Shown: positions 1 to 5,675, counted from the first letter of the stretch. The stretch is 8,324 nt of DNA from JAFAGX01 sp035623255 (GCA_035623255.1 DASPTU010000002.1:1-8324); one strand, 5' to 3'. Numbers and translations: made by a program. The notes: generated from the letters alone by a model not told the origin.

Positions 1-308
1 GCCGTGCTTGCGCGTCTGGCGAAACGCAATATTTACGCGATCACCTCGTTCATCTTCGGCATGGATAACGACACTCCGGGAGTCGCCGAACGCACCTTGC
101 AGCAGGTCCGCACATGGCCTCCGGGCCTGCCGATCTTCGGATTGCTCACGCCCCTACCTGCCACGCCTTTATACAAGCGACTGGAGGCCACCGGACGGCT
201 CACGCGCCCCGGCACTGGCTGGATTTTGTTCCCTTCACCATGGCGCACACTCCGCTGCTCCCCTCACAATTCACTTTTGAAGGCTCCCTTCCAAATGAAG
301 GCCGTTGA
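1..308 (+). pseudogene. B12-binding radical SAM protein, C-terminal fragment with frameshift
   Basis: This is the tail of a radical SAM enzyme of the cobalamin-binding type, the group that includes hopanoid methylase-like proteins; its 5' part lies outside the window. In frame 1, bases 1-210 read as the end of a radical SAM barrel: a SFIFGMDNDTP segment, then GLLTPLPATPLYKRLE and GRLTRP. The expected continuation, RHWLDFVPFTMAHTPL, is present only in frame 3 from base 210. One base therefore seems to be missing in the C run at 207-210. Frame 3 stops at 306-308, and the last residues (LPSQFTFEGSLPNEGR) do not look like the usual C-terminal region, so the 3' end seems lost too. The radical SAM CxxxCxxC cluster motif would lie upstream. 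A sequencing error could explain the frameshift but not the odd tail. Family assignment is fairly confident; the substrate cannot be told. Confidence 0.7.
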
Positions 309-357
309 CCAAGCGCACCGGAGATGAGAACCTCTAGCCTATCCGATTCGTGCAAAT

Positions 358-363
358 GGAGGT
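358..363 (+). promoter_or_regulatory. Shine-Dalgarno site that fixes the TTG start of rpsU
   Basis: GGAGGT at 358-363 lies 7 bases before TTG at 371-373. The earlier in-frame GTG (350) and ATG (356) lie upstream of or inside this site and would add residues absent from the bS21 family, so the ribosome site selects the TTG. Confidence 0.8.
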
Positions 364-370
364 GGTTAGT

Positions 371-589
371 TTGGCAGAAGTTCGCATTCAAGAAGGCGAA
401 GGCCTTGAAAGTGCATTGCGTCGCTTTAAGCGCAAGGTCCAACAAGAAGACATCATTAAGGAAGTAAAGCGTCACTCGTATTACTTAAAGCCAGGAGAGA
501 GGCGTCGGGTGAAGCAAGCTTTGGCGCGAAAACGTGCCAGAAAAAAGAACCGCAGAGATTCGTCTGGCTCGGGAAGTCCGAAAGATTAG
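371..589 (+). CDS. rpsU: Small ribosomal subunit protein bS21
   Basis: Component of the 30S subunit that sits near the anti-Shine-Dalgarno end of 16S rRNA and helps initiation. The 72-aa product has the family core AEVRIQEGE, then LESALRRFKRKVQQEDIIKE, VKRHSYYLKPGERRRVK and a run of Arg/Lys (residues 44-62), ending in a short Ser/Gly tail. Length is normal for the family. The start is TTG at 371, placed by GGAGGT seven bases upstream; the residue order M-A-E-V fits known bS21 N-termini. It stands alone on the plus strand and converges with the cold-shock gene, 73 bases away. Linkage of S21 genes with RNA-binding cold-response genes is known from cyanobacteria, and an RRM gene lies 1.4 kb downstream here. 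A rare TTG start on a ribosomal gene could lower its translation, but that is inference. Confidence 0.93.
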   Translation: MAEVRIQEGEGLESALRRFKRKVQQEDIIKEVKRHSYYLKPGERRRVKQALARKRARKKNRRDSSGSGSPKD

Positions 590-662
590 CGGTGCTCAGA
601 CTCGCGCTCTTCGAAGTGTGCCTGCCGAGCGTGGGTTGCTTCTTGCGAGTCGATCCCTGGAT

Positions 663-863
663 TTAGATCGGGATTCTGTGTTGAGGCTGCCAGCCCTTAG
701 GGCCCTTGGTCACGTCGAACTGCACCGACTGGCCTTCCTGTAGGCTCCGGAAGCCGCCCGACTGGATGGCTGAGAAGTGCACGAAAACGTCTTCGCCATT
801 CTGGCGGCTGATGAATCCATAGCCTTTGGCATCGTTAAACCACTTTACGGTTCCTTGTTCCAT
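663..863 (-). CDS. csp: Cold-shock domain protein (CspA family)
   Basis: Small cytoplasmic nucleic-acid chaperone that binds single-stranded RNA and DNA and melts structured mRNAs. The 66-aa product is a single cold-shock domain: GTVKWFN at residues 4-10, the RNP1 motif KGYGFIS (13-19), the RNP2 motif VFVHF (26-30) and GPKGWQP near the end. Length is normal (65-70 aa). The reading frame stays open upstream, but only the ATG at 863 gives the family N-terminus MEQGTVKWF. An AAGGA lies about 16 bases before it, farther than ideal. A leader of roughly 90 bases is likely, as is usual for csp genes, which are often controlled through leader structure. The last residues (QHRIPI) differ slightly from the commoner xxVRPI ending. 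It converges with rpsU and diverges from the peptide-receiver-RRM operon. Which csp paralogue it is cannot be told. Confidence 0.93.
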   Translation of the reverse strand: MEQGTVKWFNDAKGYGFISRQNGEDVFVHFSAIQSGGFRSLQEGQSVQFDVTKGPKGWQPQHRIPI

Positions 864-959
864 GTGTTTGTACTGTTGTTCCTTCTTGTTAGTTACGCTG
901 GAGGGACTCGGAAGAAAACTTGCGCAGGTTGCTTGCTGATGAGGCGAGTGCTGCTTACG

Positions 960-989
960 ATCGTAACGTGCACGGCACACAATTAGCAA
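960..989 (-). promoter_or_regulatory. Possible promoter of the cold-shock gene
   Basis: On the minus strand, TTGCTA (984-989, 4 of 6 matches to the -35 consensus), an 18-base spacer and TACGAT (960-965, 4 of 6 matches to the -10). It would start transcription near 953 and leave a leader of about 90 bases before the ATG. Weak matches; position is plausible. Confidence 0.3.
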
Positions 990-1057
990 GCAGATTCGAT
1001 ATGTGTGTCATCGGCGTCTGGGCTGAAGCTCTCACCACATCTCCGTTTGTTCCCGCT

Positions 1058-1086
1058 TCGTCAGGCCGACGGAACTATCGTATAAT
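1058..1086 (+). promoter_or_regulatory. Likely promoter of the peptide-receiver-RRM operon
   Basis: A perfect TATAAT at 1081-1086, with TCGTCA (1058-1063, 4 of 6 matches to TTGACA) exactly 17 bases upstream. Transcription would begin near 1093, leaving a leader of about 168 bases before the first start codon at 1261. The -10 is the best in the window; the -35 is only fair. Confidence 0.5.
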
Positions 1087-1260
1087 CAGACTGCTTAACC
1101 TCGAAGATACGCGATCAAAGCACCCAGCGCCTTCGCGATTGAGAGATCGAGAGGCGTTCTTATTGCGTCAGCAACCTTTCTTCAACCCACCAATTGCTGC
1201 TACAACCGCTGTGCTTTCGCGTCTGTCGCCAACAACCAGCCCGAAGTACAGGAGTTCAGT

Positions 1261-1419
1261 ATGTCTCAAATTAATGGTGACAAGGCCAGATTTAACCGGG
1301 AACGGAAGCAGAAGATTGCTCGTCGGAAGCGAACCCGCGAACTGCTGAGGCGCGAGGCAATGCAAAGCAGATCAGTTGACAGTCCAGTCGCCGCGAGGAA
1401 AGGTTCGGTGTCGGCATGA
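1261..1419 (+). CDS. 52-aa highly basic peptide, first gene of the RNA operon
   Basis: Function unknown. The peptide begins MSQINGDKARFNRERKQKI and has 16 Arg/Lys among 52 residues, 14 of them between residues 8 and 38, in a stretch likely to form a charged helix. The C-terminal part (39-52) is Ser/Val/Ala-rich and probably disordered. No membrane segment or cysteine is seen. Two things show it is real: AGGAG at 1250-1254 sits 6 bases before the ATG, and its TGA overlaps the next gene's ATG in ATGA (1416-1419), the mark of coupled translation. I believe similar MSQINGDK-type small proteins occur in Acidobacteria, from memory only. Charge and operon partners suggest it binds RNA or the ribosome; that is inference. 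At 52 residues it is easily missed by gene callers. Confidence 0.72.
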   Translation: MSQINGDKARFNRERKQKIARRKRTRELLRREAMQSRSVDSPVAARKGSVSA

Positions 1420-2018
1420 ACACACCACTGCTGGCTTTTGCGCTTCCCCCAGCGATTCCCGGTGTAGGCAAAAAGAAACGAGTGCTCCTGGTAGATTCGT
1501 CTGCCCGCAAGCGAGAGTTGCGCGCTGAGATCCTGAGAAGGCTGGGCATCGAAGTGGACTGCGCCGCGGATATCAACGAAGCGCGATCTTGGTGGCGAGC
1601 CGACCTCTACAACCTGGTGCTCATCGACCTGGAGAATGACGCCGGCCGAGACGAATTCTGTCGAGACCTTCGCAGCTCCAGATCCCCACAGCAAATCGCG
1701 TTCCTCGTAGGCAAACCTGAGTACCTGGCTAACACTCCGAATACGGAGGATGCGTCTTCAGGTCAGCCGACGAGCGCCCTAATCCTTCAGAAGGAGACCG
1801 CCGAAACACGGTCAGCCGATGTTTCTGGAACTCAGCCTCACCGCTGGGGGATTCTGGAAGCCTCCCAGCGAATCTCTGCGGTCAGGTCCGCATCTCAGGC
1901 TCGCTTACAGGCGATACGGGAGAGACCAGCGCCATCACGAGATCTCGAACCGCGTTACGCTAAGCGCCCCGCAACTGAAACACGAACTCTGGATGAATTG
2001 TTAGGAGAAGCGAAATGA
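1416..2018 (+). CDS. Degenerate response-regulator receiver protein
   Basis: CheY-like protein of 200 aa, probably cytoplasmic. After a 20-residue N-terminal extension, residues 21-105 follow the receiver fold: strand KRVLLVD (21-27), a charged helix, DCAADINEARSWW (48-60) and strand LVLIDLEND with the presumed phosphoacceptor D71. It is degenerate: the usual acidic pair at the end of strand 1 is D27-S28, and the expected conserved Lys may be K100 in VGKP, which comes too early, with no recognisable strand 5/helix 5. Residues 106-200 are hydrophilic, Ser/Arg-rich, probably disordered, and include no DNA-binding domain. The start overlaps the peptide's stop (ATGA, 1416-1419), and the stop overlaps the RRM start (ATGA, 2015-2018). 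It may be phosphorylation-independent and act through protein contacts on its operon partners. The receiver call is fairly sure; the role is not known. Confidence 0.75.
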   Translation: MNTPLLAFALPPAIPGVGKKKRVLLVDSSARKRELRAEILRRLGIEVDCAADINEARSWWRADLYNLVLIDLENDAGRDEFCRDLRSSRSPQQIAFLVGKPEYLANTPNTEDASSGQPTSALILQKETAETRSADVSGTQPHRWGILEASQRISAVRSASQARLQAIRERPAPSRDLEPRYAKRPATETRTLDELLGEAK

Positions 2019-2350
2019 AGAACCTTTACGTTGGGAACCTGCCCCACAGCACGACCGAAGCCGAACTACGAAAGCTTTTCGAGCCGCACGGTGCTGTGGA
2101 AAAGGTCAGCCTCGTGACTGACCGCGATACGGGCCGCTCGAGGGGTTTTGCGTTTGTAGAAATGACTGATGCCAGCGAAGCCGACAAAGCGATAGGGGCA
2201 TTGAACGGAAGCAACCTGGGTGGACGCACATTGACCATCAACGAGGCCAAGCCTAGGTCTGATCGGCAGAGAAGTGGCAGCCCACGCTTTGGCCGTGGGC
2301 GCGACGACTACCGTGGACATGCGCGTCAGCCGCGCGAACCGCGCTGGTAG
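2015..2350 (+). CDS. RRM-domain RNA-binding protein
   Basis: Single RNA-recognition-motif protein of 111 aa, like the cold-inducible glycine-rich Rbp proteins of cyanobacteria. RNP2 is LYVGNL (residues 4-9) and RNP1 is RGFAFVEM (43-50), with the aromatic residues expected for RNA stacking. The RRM ends near residue 79 (TINEAKPR). The tail (80-111) is rich in Arg, Gly and Ser (RFGRGRDDYRG), an RGG-like extension that commonly binds RNA non-specifically. AGGAGA at 2003-2008 lies 6 bases before the ATG, which also overlaps the stop of the receiver gene, so translation is probably coupled. It is the last gene of the three-gene unit. The family is clear. Its targets are unknown; stabilising or remodelling mRNA, perhaps in the cold alongside the nearby csp and rpsU genes, is inference. 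Confidence 0.94.
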   Translation: MKNLYVGNLPHSTTEAELRKLFEPHGAVEKVSLVTDRDTGRSRGFAFVEMTDASEADKAIGALNGSNLGGRTLTINEAKPRSDRQRSGSPRFGRGRDDYRGHARQPREPRW

Positions 2351-2371
2351 ATTTTCCTGTTGACGAAAATC
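2350..2371 (+). repeat. Hairpin just after the RRM stop codon
   Basis: GATTTTC (2350-2356) and GAAAATC (2365-2371) form a 7-base stem with an 8-base loop, beginning in the last base of the stop codon. The stem is AU-rich and no T run follows, so it is a poor terminator; it could protect the operon's 3' end or be chance. Confidence 0.3.
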
Positions 2372-2433
2372 GGGCCGGGCCTGGTTTGTACGAATGCCCG
2401 CCAAGAACAACGTTCGTATTGGGAGACTTGGGT

Positions 2434-2667
2434 ATGCCACGAGGCCGATCAACGTTTATGAAGCGCCAGAAGGAACAGGCGCGGCAACAAAGACAACGGG
2501 ACAAAGCAGAGCGCAGGAATCAACGAAAACAGGAGAAGCTCGCCGCAGGTAACTTGGATGAGATGGCCGAGTTTCACGAACACGCCGCCGCCCAAGCCGC
2601 TCTATTCAATCTTGGCGTCGAACAACCCGGTCCCAGTGAAACACCGATTGCGGCTGCCAAGGATTAA
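2434..2667 (+). CDS. 77-aa basic small protein (MPRGRST type), function unknown
   Basis: Small cytoplasmic protein with two parts. Residues 1-35 (MPRGRSTFMKRQKEQARQQR onward) are almost entirely charged or Gln and probably form one long basic helix. Residues 40-62 (LDEMAEFHEH, then AAAQAALFNLG) form a second, acidic then hydrophobic helix, followed by a Pro-rich tail. The start at 2434 is chosen because GGGAG (2421-2425) lies 8 bases before it and the upstream codons back to 2386 look random. It sits 83 bases after the RRM gene on the same strand and may be read through from that operon or transcribed separately. Similar short basic proteins are, to my recollection, widespread in Acidobacteria with no assigned function. 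An RNA- or ribosome-associated role fits composition and neighbours but is not shown. Confidence 0.7.
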   Translation: MPRGRSTFMKRQKEQARQQRQRDKAERRNQRKQEKLAAGNLDEMAEFHEHAAAQAALFNLGVEQPGPSETPIAAAKD

Positions 2668-2737
2668 AGCCAAGGCTGGGGATTCTCAAGTGAGAGGCGT
2701 GGTCTACTGATGTTCCTGCGGGGTTAAAAAAGCGCAC

Positions 2738-2767
2738 CCGACAAACCCCTTAGGTGCGGAGTATGAT
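2738..2767 (+). promoter_or_regulatory. Likely leaderless promoter of the 79-aa KRGNPNWG gene
   Basis: TATGAT (2762-2767, 5 of 6 matches to TATAAT) and CCGACA (2738-2743, 4 of 6 matches to TTGACA) are 18 bases apart. The -10 ends 7 bases before the ATG at 2775, so the predicted start of transcription falls on or next to the start codon. A CGCACC/GGTGCG inverted repeat (2733-2738 and 2753-2758) overlaps this promoter and could be an operator. Confidence 0.4.
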
Positions 2768-2774
2768 CTTCGAC

Positions 2775-3014
2775 ATGGCCACGGCTCGCAAACGCGGGAA
2801 CCCTAACTGGGGCAAGCTTATTCCCTGCCCTCCAACTTTACCTACCGAATTCGAGATCGAAGTCAAGCGATTACGACTCACGAAGCAGCTGTACGTCCGC
2901 TCAGCTGAGCTACGCTGCTGGTGCGAGCGAAACAAGAATCGGATCTACATTCCCGAATGGCTCCTTGAGGCGTGGGGCATCGTCGTAGACTTAAAGTACG
3001 GCGAACGCATCTAG
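2775..3014 (+). CDS. 79-aa KRGNPNWG protein, function unknown
   Basis: I do not recognise a function. The product starts MATARKRGNPNWGK, continues with a Pro-rich link (IPCPPTLPTEFE), a basic segment (KRLRLTKQLYVRSAELR), then CWCERNKNR and YIPEWLLEAWGI. Three cysteines (18, 48, 50) do not make a clear zinc site. The compact aromatic C-terminal half (IYIPEWLLEAWGI) looks like a small folded domain. I recall similar KRGNPNWG-starting proteins as hypothetical proteins in Acidobacteria. An in-frame ATG at 2763 and GTG at 2754 precede the chosen start; 2775 gives the family-like N-terminus, and no well-placed Shine-Dalgarno sequence supports any of them (GGAG at 2758-2761 is 13 bases away). The -10-like TATGAT seven bases upstream suggests a leaderless message. 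A hairpin follows at 3053-3076. Confidence 0.68.
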   Translation: MATARKRGNPNWGKLIPCPPTLPTEFEIEVKRLRLTKQLYVRSAELRCWCERNKNRIYIPEWLLEAWGIVVDLKYGERI

Positions 3015-3052
3015 CTTTCTTCTTCGTTCATACTCCTCCTATTCCAGTCGGG

Positions 3053-3078
3053 AGGTGCTTTCCGAACGTAGCACCTTT
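3053..3078 (+). terminator. Possible rho-independent terminator after the 79-aa gene
   Basis: AGGTGCT (3053-3059) and AGCACCT (3070-3076) pair perfectly over 7 bases around a 10-base loop, and two G-T pairs can extend the stem to 3051-3078. The T tract is only three bases, so termination would be weak. Confidence 0.4.
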
Positions 3079-3112
3079 ACAGAGACTAGGGTGCGCCAAC
3101 GTAAACACGCTG

Positions 3113-3240
3113 AGCGGGGAGATCGGGCGCGGGCATAGAACGCGGTCCCTGCCACCCTGGGCGGATCGGGATGGGAGCGGGGACGGGTGGACGCGCGGCG
3201 GGCGGAGTGCGAGGGCGAGAAAGCGGGCGCGTGGGAGTGA
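3113..3240. other. G-rich low-complexity spacer, copy A
   Basis: Non-coding by appearance. Bases 3161-3240 contain 47 G in 80 (59%) on the plus strand, in short runs of 2-4 G separated by A, C or T. It shares words with the tract at 5676-5800: GCGGGCGCG (3223-3231), GGCGGAGTG (3201-3209) and GGGCGGATCGGG (3159-3170, one base shorter than its counterpart). Several GGG runs could form quadruplexes. Open frames through it give Gly/Arg-rich strings without family resemblance. Confidence 0.6.
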
Positions 3241-3287
3241 CGATTAACCCCGAACTACGGACCGACAAAATCCTGTCACCTACTTCC

Positions 3288-3911
3288 ATGCCTTCTGTCA
3301 CTTCTGACAGGTCCCTAATCCCAGCACTCAGCTATAGAATGCACCGGTTGTGTCCAAATGAGGAGATCTTTGCCTCCGACATGATGAGCATGCATCCCGC
3401 CTATGTCTTCAAGGCGGGCGGGAACGACGCGTCTCTCGACGGACAGGATAACGTCAAGAGCTTGTATCGCTTCTGGGCGGAAACCAATCAGGCCATCTTT
3501 TTCGTTGAGAACGAAGAGGTCGCTGTCTCCGACCACAACATCTTTTCAACCGCAGTGATGAACCAACAGGTTTCGGGAAAAGTCTTCACAGCAAACAAAC
3601 TGATGGCCCATTTACCGAATGCGGTTTCCCACAAAATACTCGAGAAACTGCTCGCCGCAAAGAGCCATAAAGCCAACGAGAACGACATGTATCTGTACCG
3701 TTCAACCATCCACATGGTCTGGCCATATGACGACCGCTGCAGGTTGATTGGGGAGGACGTCTACGAACCATACCCGGAAAAAGCGGAACTCTTTAAACTG
3801 GACCCTGCCGACGTGCTAACCACCGAAGAGGCAGCCAAACTCCTTGCTCCACTGATCAAGCCGTTGCCCTCATTCGACGAGGTGGTTTTGGGCAAGAAGT
3901 CAGTCGCGTAA
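3288..3911 (+). CDS. SnoaL/NTF2-like protein, function unknown
   Basis: Protein of about 207 aa whose middle resembles the SnoaL-like (NTF2-fold) superfamily, small cone-shaped barrels used as enzymes or binding domains. Residues 22-100 hold the recognisable part: CPNEEIFASDMMSMHP, then LDGQDNVKSLYRFWAETNQ and IFFVENEEVAVSDHNIF. The second half has a helical stretch, YLYRSTIHMVWPYDDRCRLI, GEDVYEPYPEKAELFKLDP and a C-terminal PLIKPLPSFDE. No signal peptide is seen. The start is uncertain: ATG 3288 and ATG 3339 both lack a Shine-Dalgarno sequence or nearby -10, and the open frame runs back to 3171 into the G-rich tract, whose Gly/Arg codons look non-native. The real 5' end may have been lost. 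A separate ribosome site and 141 bases separate it from the next gene. Superfamily call is moderate; I infer no substrate. Confidence 0.65.
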   Translation: MPSVTSDRSLIPALSYRMHRLCPNEEIFASDMMSMHPAYVFKAGGNDASLDGQDNVKSLYRFWAETNQAIFFVENEEVAVSDHNIFSTAVMNQQVSGKVFTANKLMAHLPNAVSHKILEKLLAAKSHKANENDMYLYRSTIHMVWPYDDRCRLIGEDVYEPYPEKAELFKLDPADVLTTEEAAKLLAPLIKPLPSFDEVVLGKKSVA

Positions 3912-4052
3912 CGCTGGACGGAACTTGCGTGTCAGTACACAGACCGTGTGTTATGCAATGTAAGAAGCATACGGCCCAGCCGCGTGTCTCTTGCCTGTGG
4001 TGCCCACTTCGGTGCCTCAGGCCGAACGGGTACCGATGTATAGAGGACAGCC

Positions 4053-5483
4053 ATGAAGTGCACTCAACGTAGTGTAGTCGTGTTGTCTATCGCTCTCTCA
4101 CTCGGAGTCTGTTTCACCGCTTGCAACAGGGGCATGTCCGCCAACGACAAGGTCGGCTTAGCAGAGACGGTGGGCATTGCGACCGACGCGTACATTTATG
4201 GGTACCCACTGGTCACGATGGACATGACGCGCAAGCAGATGACCAATGTAGCTGTTCCCGACCAGGGTCATGCGCCGCCGGGACAACTGGTGAAAATGCG
4301 GACTTACCCTGCGGTCGATTATCACGCCGTCACAGCACCAAATGCCGACACGCTCTACACCACCGCCTGGCTGGACGTCTCACGAGAGCCGTGGATTGTC
4401 AGTGTGCCCGATATGAGTGATCGCTATTACCTGCTCCCCCTGCTGGATGGGTGGACGGATGTGTTTCAAGTGCCCGGCAAAAGAACCACAGGGGGAAAAT
4501 CGCAGAAGTATGCCATCACTGGGCCGGGATGGTCGGGGACTCTGCCGGACGGTGTGATCGAATACAAGTCGCCCACGGGTCTGGTCTGGCTGCTCGGGCG
4601 CATCTATTGTACCGGCACGCCGGAAGACTACAAGGCTGTTCACGCTCTGCAGGATCAGTTTGAGTTGGTTCCCGTGAGTTCTTACGGCAAGCCGTATACT
4701 CCGCCGCCGGGAGAGGTAGACAACAACTTCGACATGAAGACGGCTGTCCGCGACCAGGTGGATGCGCTAGGAGTGGATGAATACTTTTCTTACCTCGCGC
4801 GCTTGATGAAGACCAACCCGCCGGCTGCGGCAGATGCGCCGATGCTGGCAAAGATGGCGAAGATCGGGTTGGTGCCGGGACAGGACTTCGATGGCAACAA
4901 GCTGAAACCCTTCGACCAGGAACTCATCAAGGCCGTGCCCAAGCTCGCACAGTTGAAGATCTTGGAGTACTTCAAGCAGGCCGGGAAGCCGATCAACGGT
5001 TGGATGTTTACCACCAAAGCAGGCACCTACGGTACCGACTACATCCAGCGGGCATTGATTACAGCGATCGGTTTGGGTGCGAATCGCCCGCAGGACGCGG
5101 TTTATCCCACCGGGGAAAAGGATGCCGATGGAAACTCGCTTGACGCCGCATCCAATAAATATGTCATGCACTTCGACAAAGGCCAGATGCCCCCGGCAAA
5201 TGGATTTTGGTCCATCACGATGTATGACGCGTCGTACTTCTTCGTTCCGAACCCAATCAACCGATACAACCTCAGTTCACGAAATGAGTTTGTGGTCAAT
5301 CCCGACGGCTCTGTCGACCTGTATCTGCAGGCGCAGTCACCCGGCAAAGCGAAAGAGCCAAACTGGTTACCAGCTCCAAAGTCGAAGTTCGTCCCTATGA
5401 TGCGTCTGTATTGGCCAAAGGAGACACCTCCGTCCATCATCGATGGAACGTGGAATCCTCCGGCAATCAAGAAAATTGAGTAA
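4053..5483 (+). CDS. DUF1254/DUF1214 lipoprotein
   Basis: Full-length member (476 aa) of the family with an N-terminal DUF1254 and a C-terminal DUF1214 domain; its biochemical function is not established. Residues 1-24 form a lipoprotein signal: basic start, hydrophobic stretch VVVLSIALSLGVC and lipobox F-T-A-C24 (Phe at -3 is unusual), so it is probably lipid-anchored in the envelope. DUF1254 starts near DAYIYGYPLV (45-54) and includes TAPNADTLYTTAWLDVS (94-110) and YYLLPLLDGWTDVF (125-138). DUF1214 covers about 345-465, with GFWSITMYDASYFFVPNPIN (384-403), RYNLSSR and the closing LYWPKETPPSI-DGTWNPP. The start at 4053 is supported by AGAGGA (4042-4047), 5 bases before the ATG, and by the signal peptide. 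It appears to be transcribed alone; the preceding 141 bases hold no clear promoter. No truncation or frameshift seen. Confidence 0.92.
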   Translation: MKCTQRSVVVLSIALSLGVCFTACNRGMSANDKVGLAETVGIATDAYIYGYPLVTMDMTRKQMTNVAVPDQGHAPPGQLVKMRTYPAVDYHAVTAPNADTLYTTAWLDVSREPWIVSVPDMSDRYYLLPLLDGWTDVFQVPGKRTTGGKSQKYAITGPGWSGTLPDGVIEYKSPTGLVWLLGRIYCTGTPEDYKAVHALQDQFELVPVSSYGKPYTPPPGEVDNNFDMKTAVRDQVDALGVDEYFSYLARLMKTNPPAAADAPMLAKMAKIGLVPGQDFDGNKLKPFDQELIKAVPKLAQLKILEYFKQAGKPINGWMFTTKAGTYGTDYIQRALITAIGLGANRPQDAVYPTGEKDADGNSLDAASNKYVMHFDKGQMPPANGFWSITMYDASYFFVPNPINRYNLSSRNEFVVNPDGSVDLYLQAQSPGKAKEPNWLPAPKSKFVPMMRLYWPKETPPSIIDGTWNPPAIKKIE

Positions 5484-5572
5484 TTAGTCCCGCCCGAGCA
5501 GCCGCTCTTCGGAGCAGCGTTCTGTTCTTGCTGAAGTAGCTGTTGATAGCGGGTAGGATGGTAGTACCACCT

Positions 5573-5588
5573 TCCGACTTAGGTCGGA
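5573..5588. repeat. Perfect 6-base inverted repeat downstream of the DUF1254 gene
   Basis: TCCGAC (5573-5578), loop TTAG, GTCGGA (5583-5588). A short TGGT/ACCA inverted repeat (5560-5570) lies just before it. Lacking a T tract, it could end or protect transcripts converging from both sides, or be chance. Confidence 0.35.
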
Positions 5589-5675
5589 CTGAGCGAAGGG
5601 CATCGCATCCGCTCGCTGTGCTGGATCACGATAGGGCATGTGCATTTCTCAGAAAATCAATCACCCTGGCGTGTG

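Larger units (their letters stand above)
864..1260. other. Divergent intergenic region between csp and the RNA operon
   Basis: This 397-base stretch separates the minus-strand cold-shock gene from the plus-strand small-peptide gene. I see no credible gene in it: open frames crossing it (for example 920-1348 plus) read as random composition and ignore the good ribosome site before 1261. It holds the possible csp promoter (960-989), a strong plus-strand -10 (1081-1086) and two leaders, each expected to carry cis regulation. Within the plus leader, CGCGA (1110-1114) and TCGCG (1133-1137) could pair. Confidence 0.55.

Noticed and set aside
599..651. GACTCGC/GCGAGTC inverted repeat between convergent rpsU and csp, as a shared terminator
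   Set aside because: The loop is 39 bases and no T tract follows on either strand.
920..1348. 142-codon plus-strand open frame over the csp leader and the small peptide gene
   Set aside because: Random-looking composition, no ribosome site, and it overlaps the better supported gene at 1261 in another frame.
2389..2418. TACGAA/TTCGTA inverted repeat before the 77-aa gene, as an operator
   Set aside because: Only six base pairs with an 18-base gap; no other copy near a promoter supports it.
3993..4022. GCCTG/CAGGC inverted repeat before the DUF1254 gene, as a terminator or riboswitch
   Set aside because: Only five pairs; the inner GGTGCC copies are direct, not inverted, and there is no T tract.
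5496..5518. GAGCAGC direct repeat (5496-5502 and 5512-5518) as a possible attachment or insertion mark
   Set aside because: Seven bases is within chance and nothing mobile lies between the copies.
5484..5639. 51-codon minus-strand frame starting MPYRDPAQRADAM, directly after the DUF1254 stop
   Set aside because: No ribosome site, no recognisable motif, and it covers the hairpin region; length is within chance.
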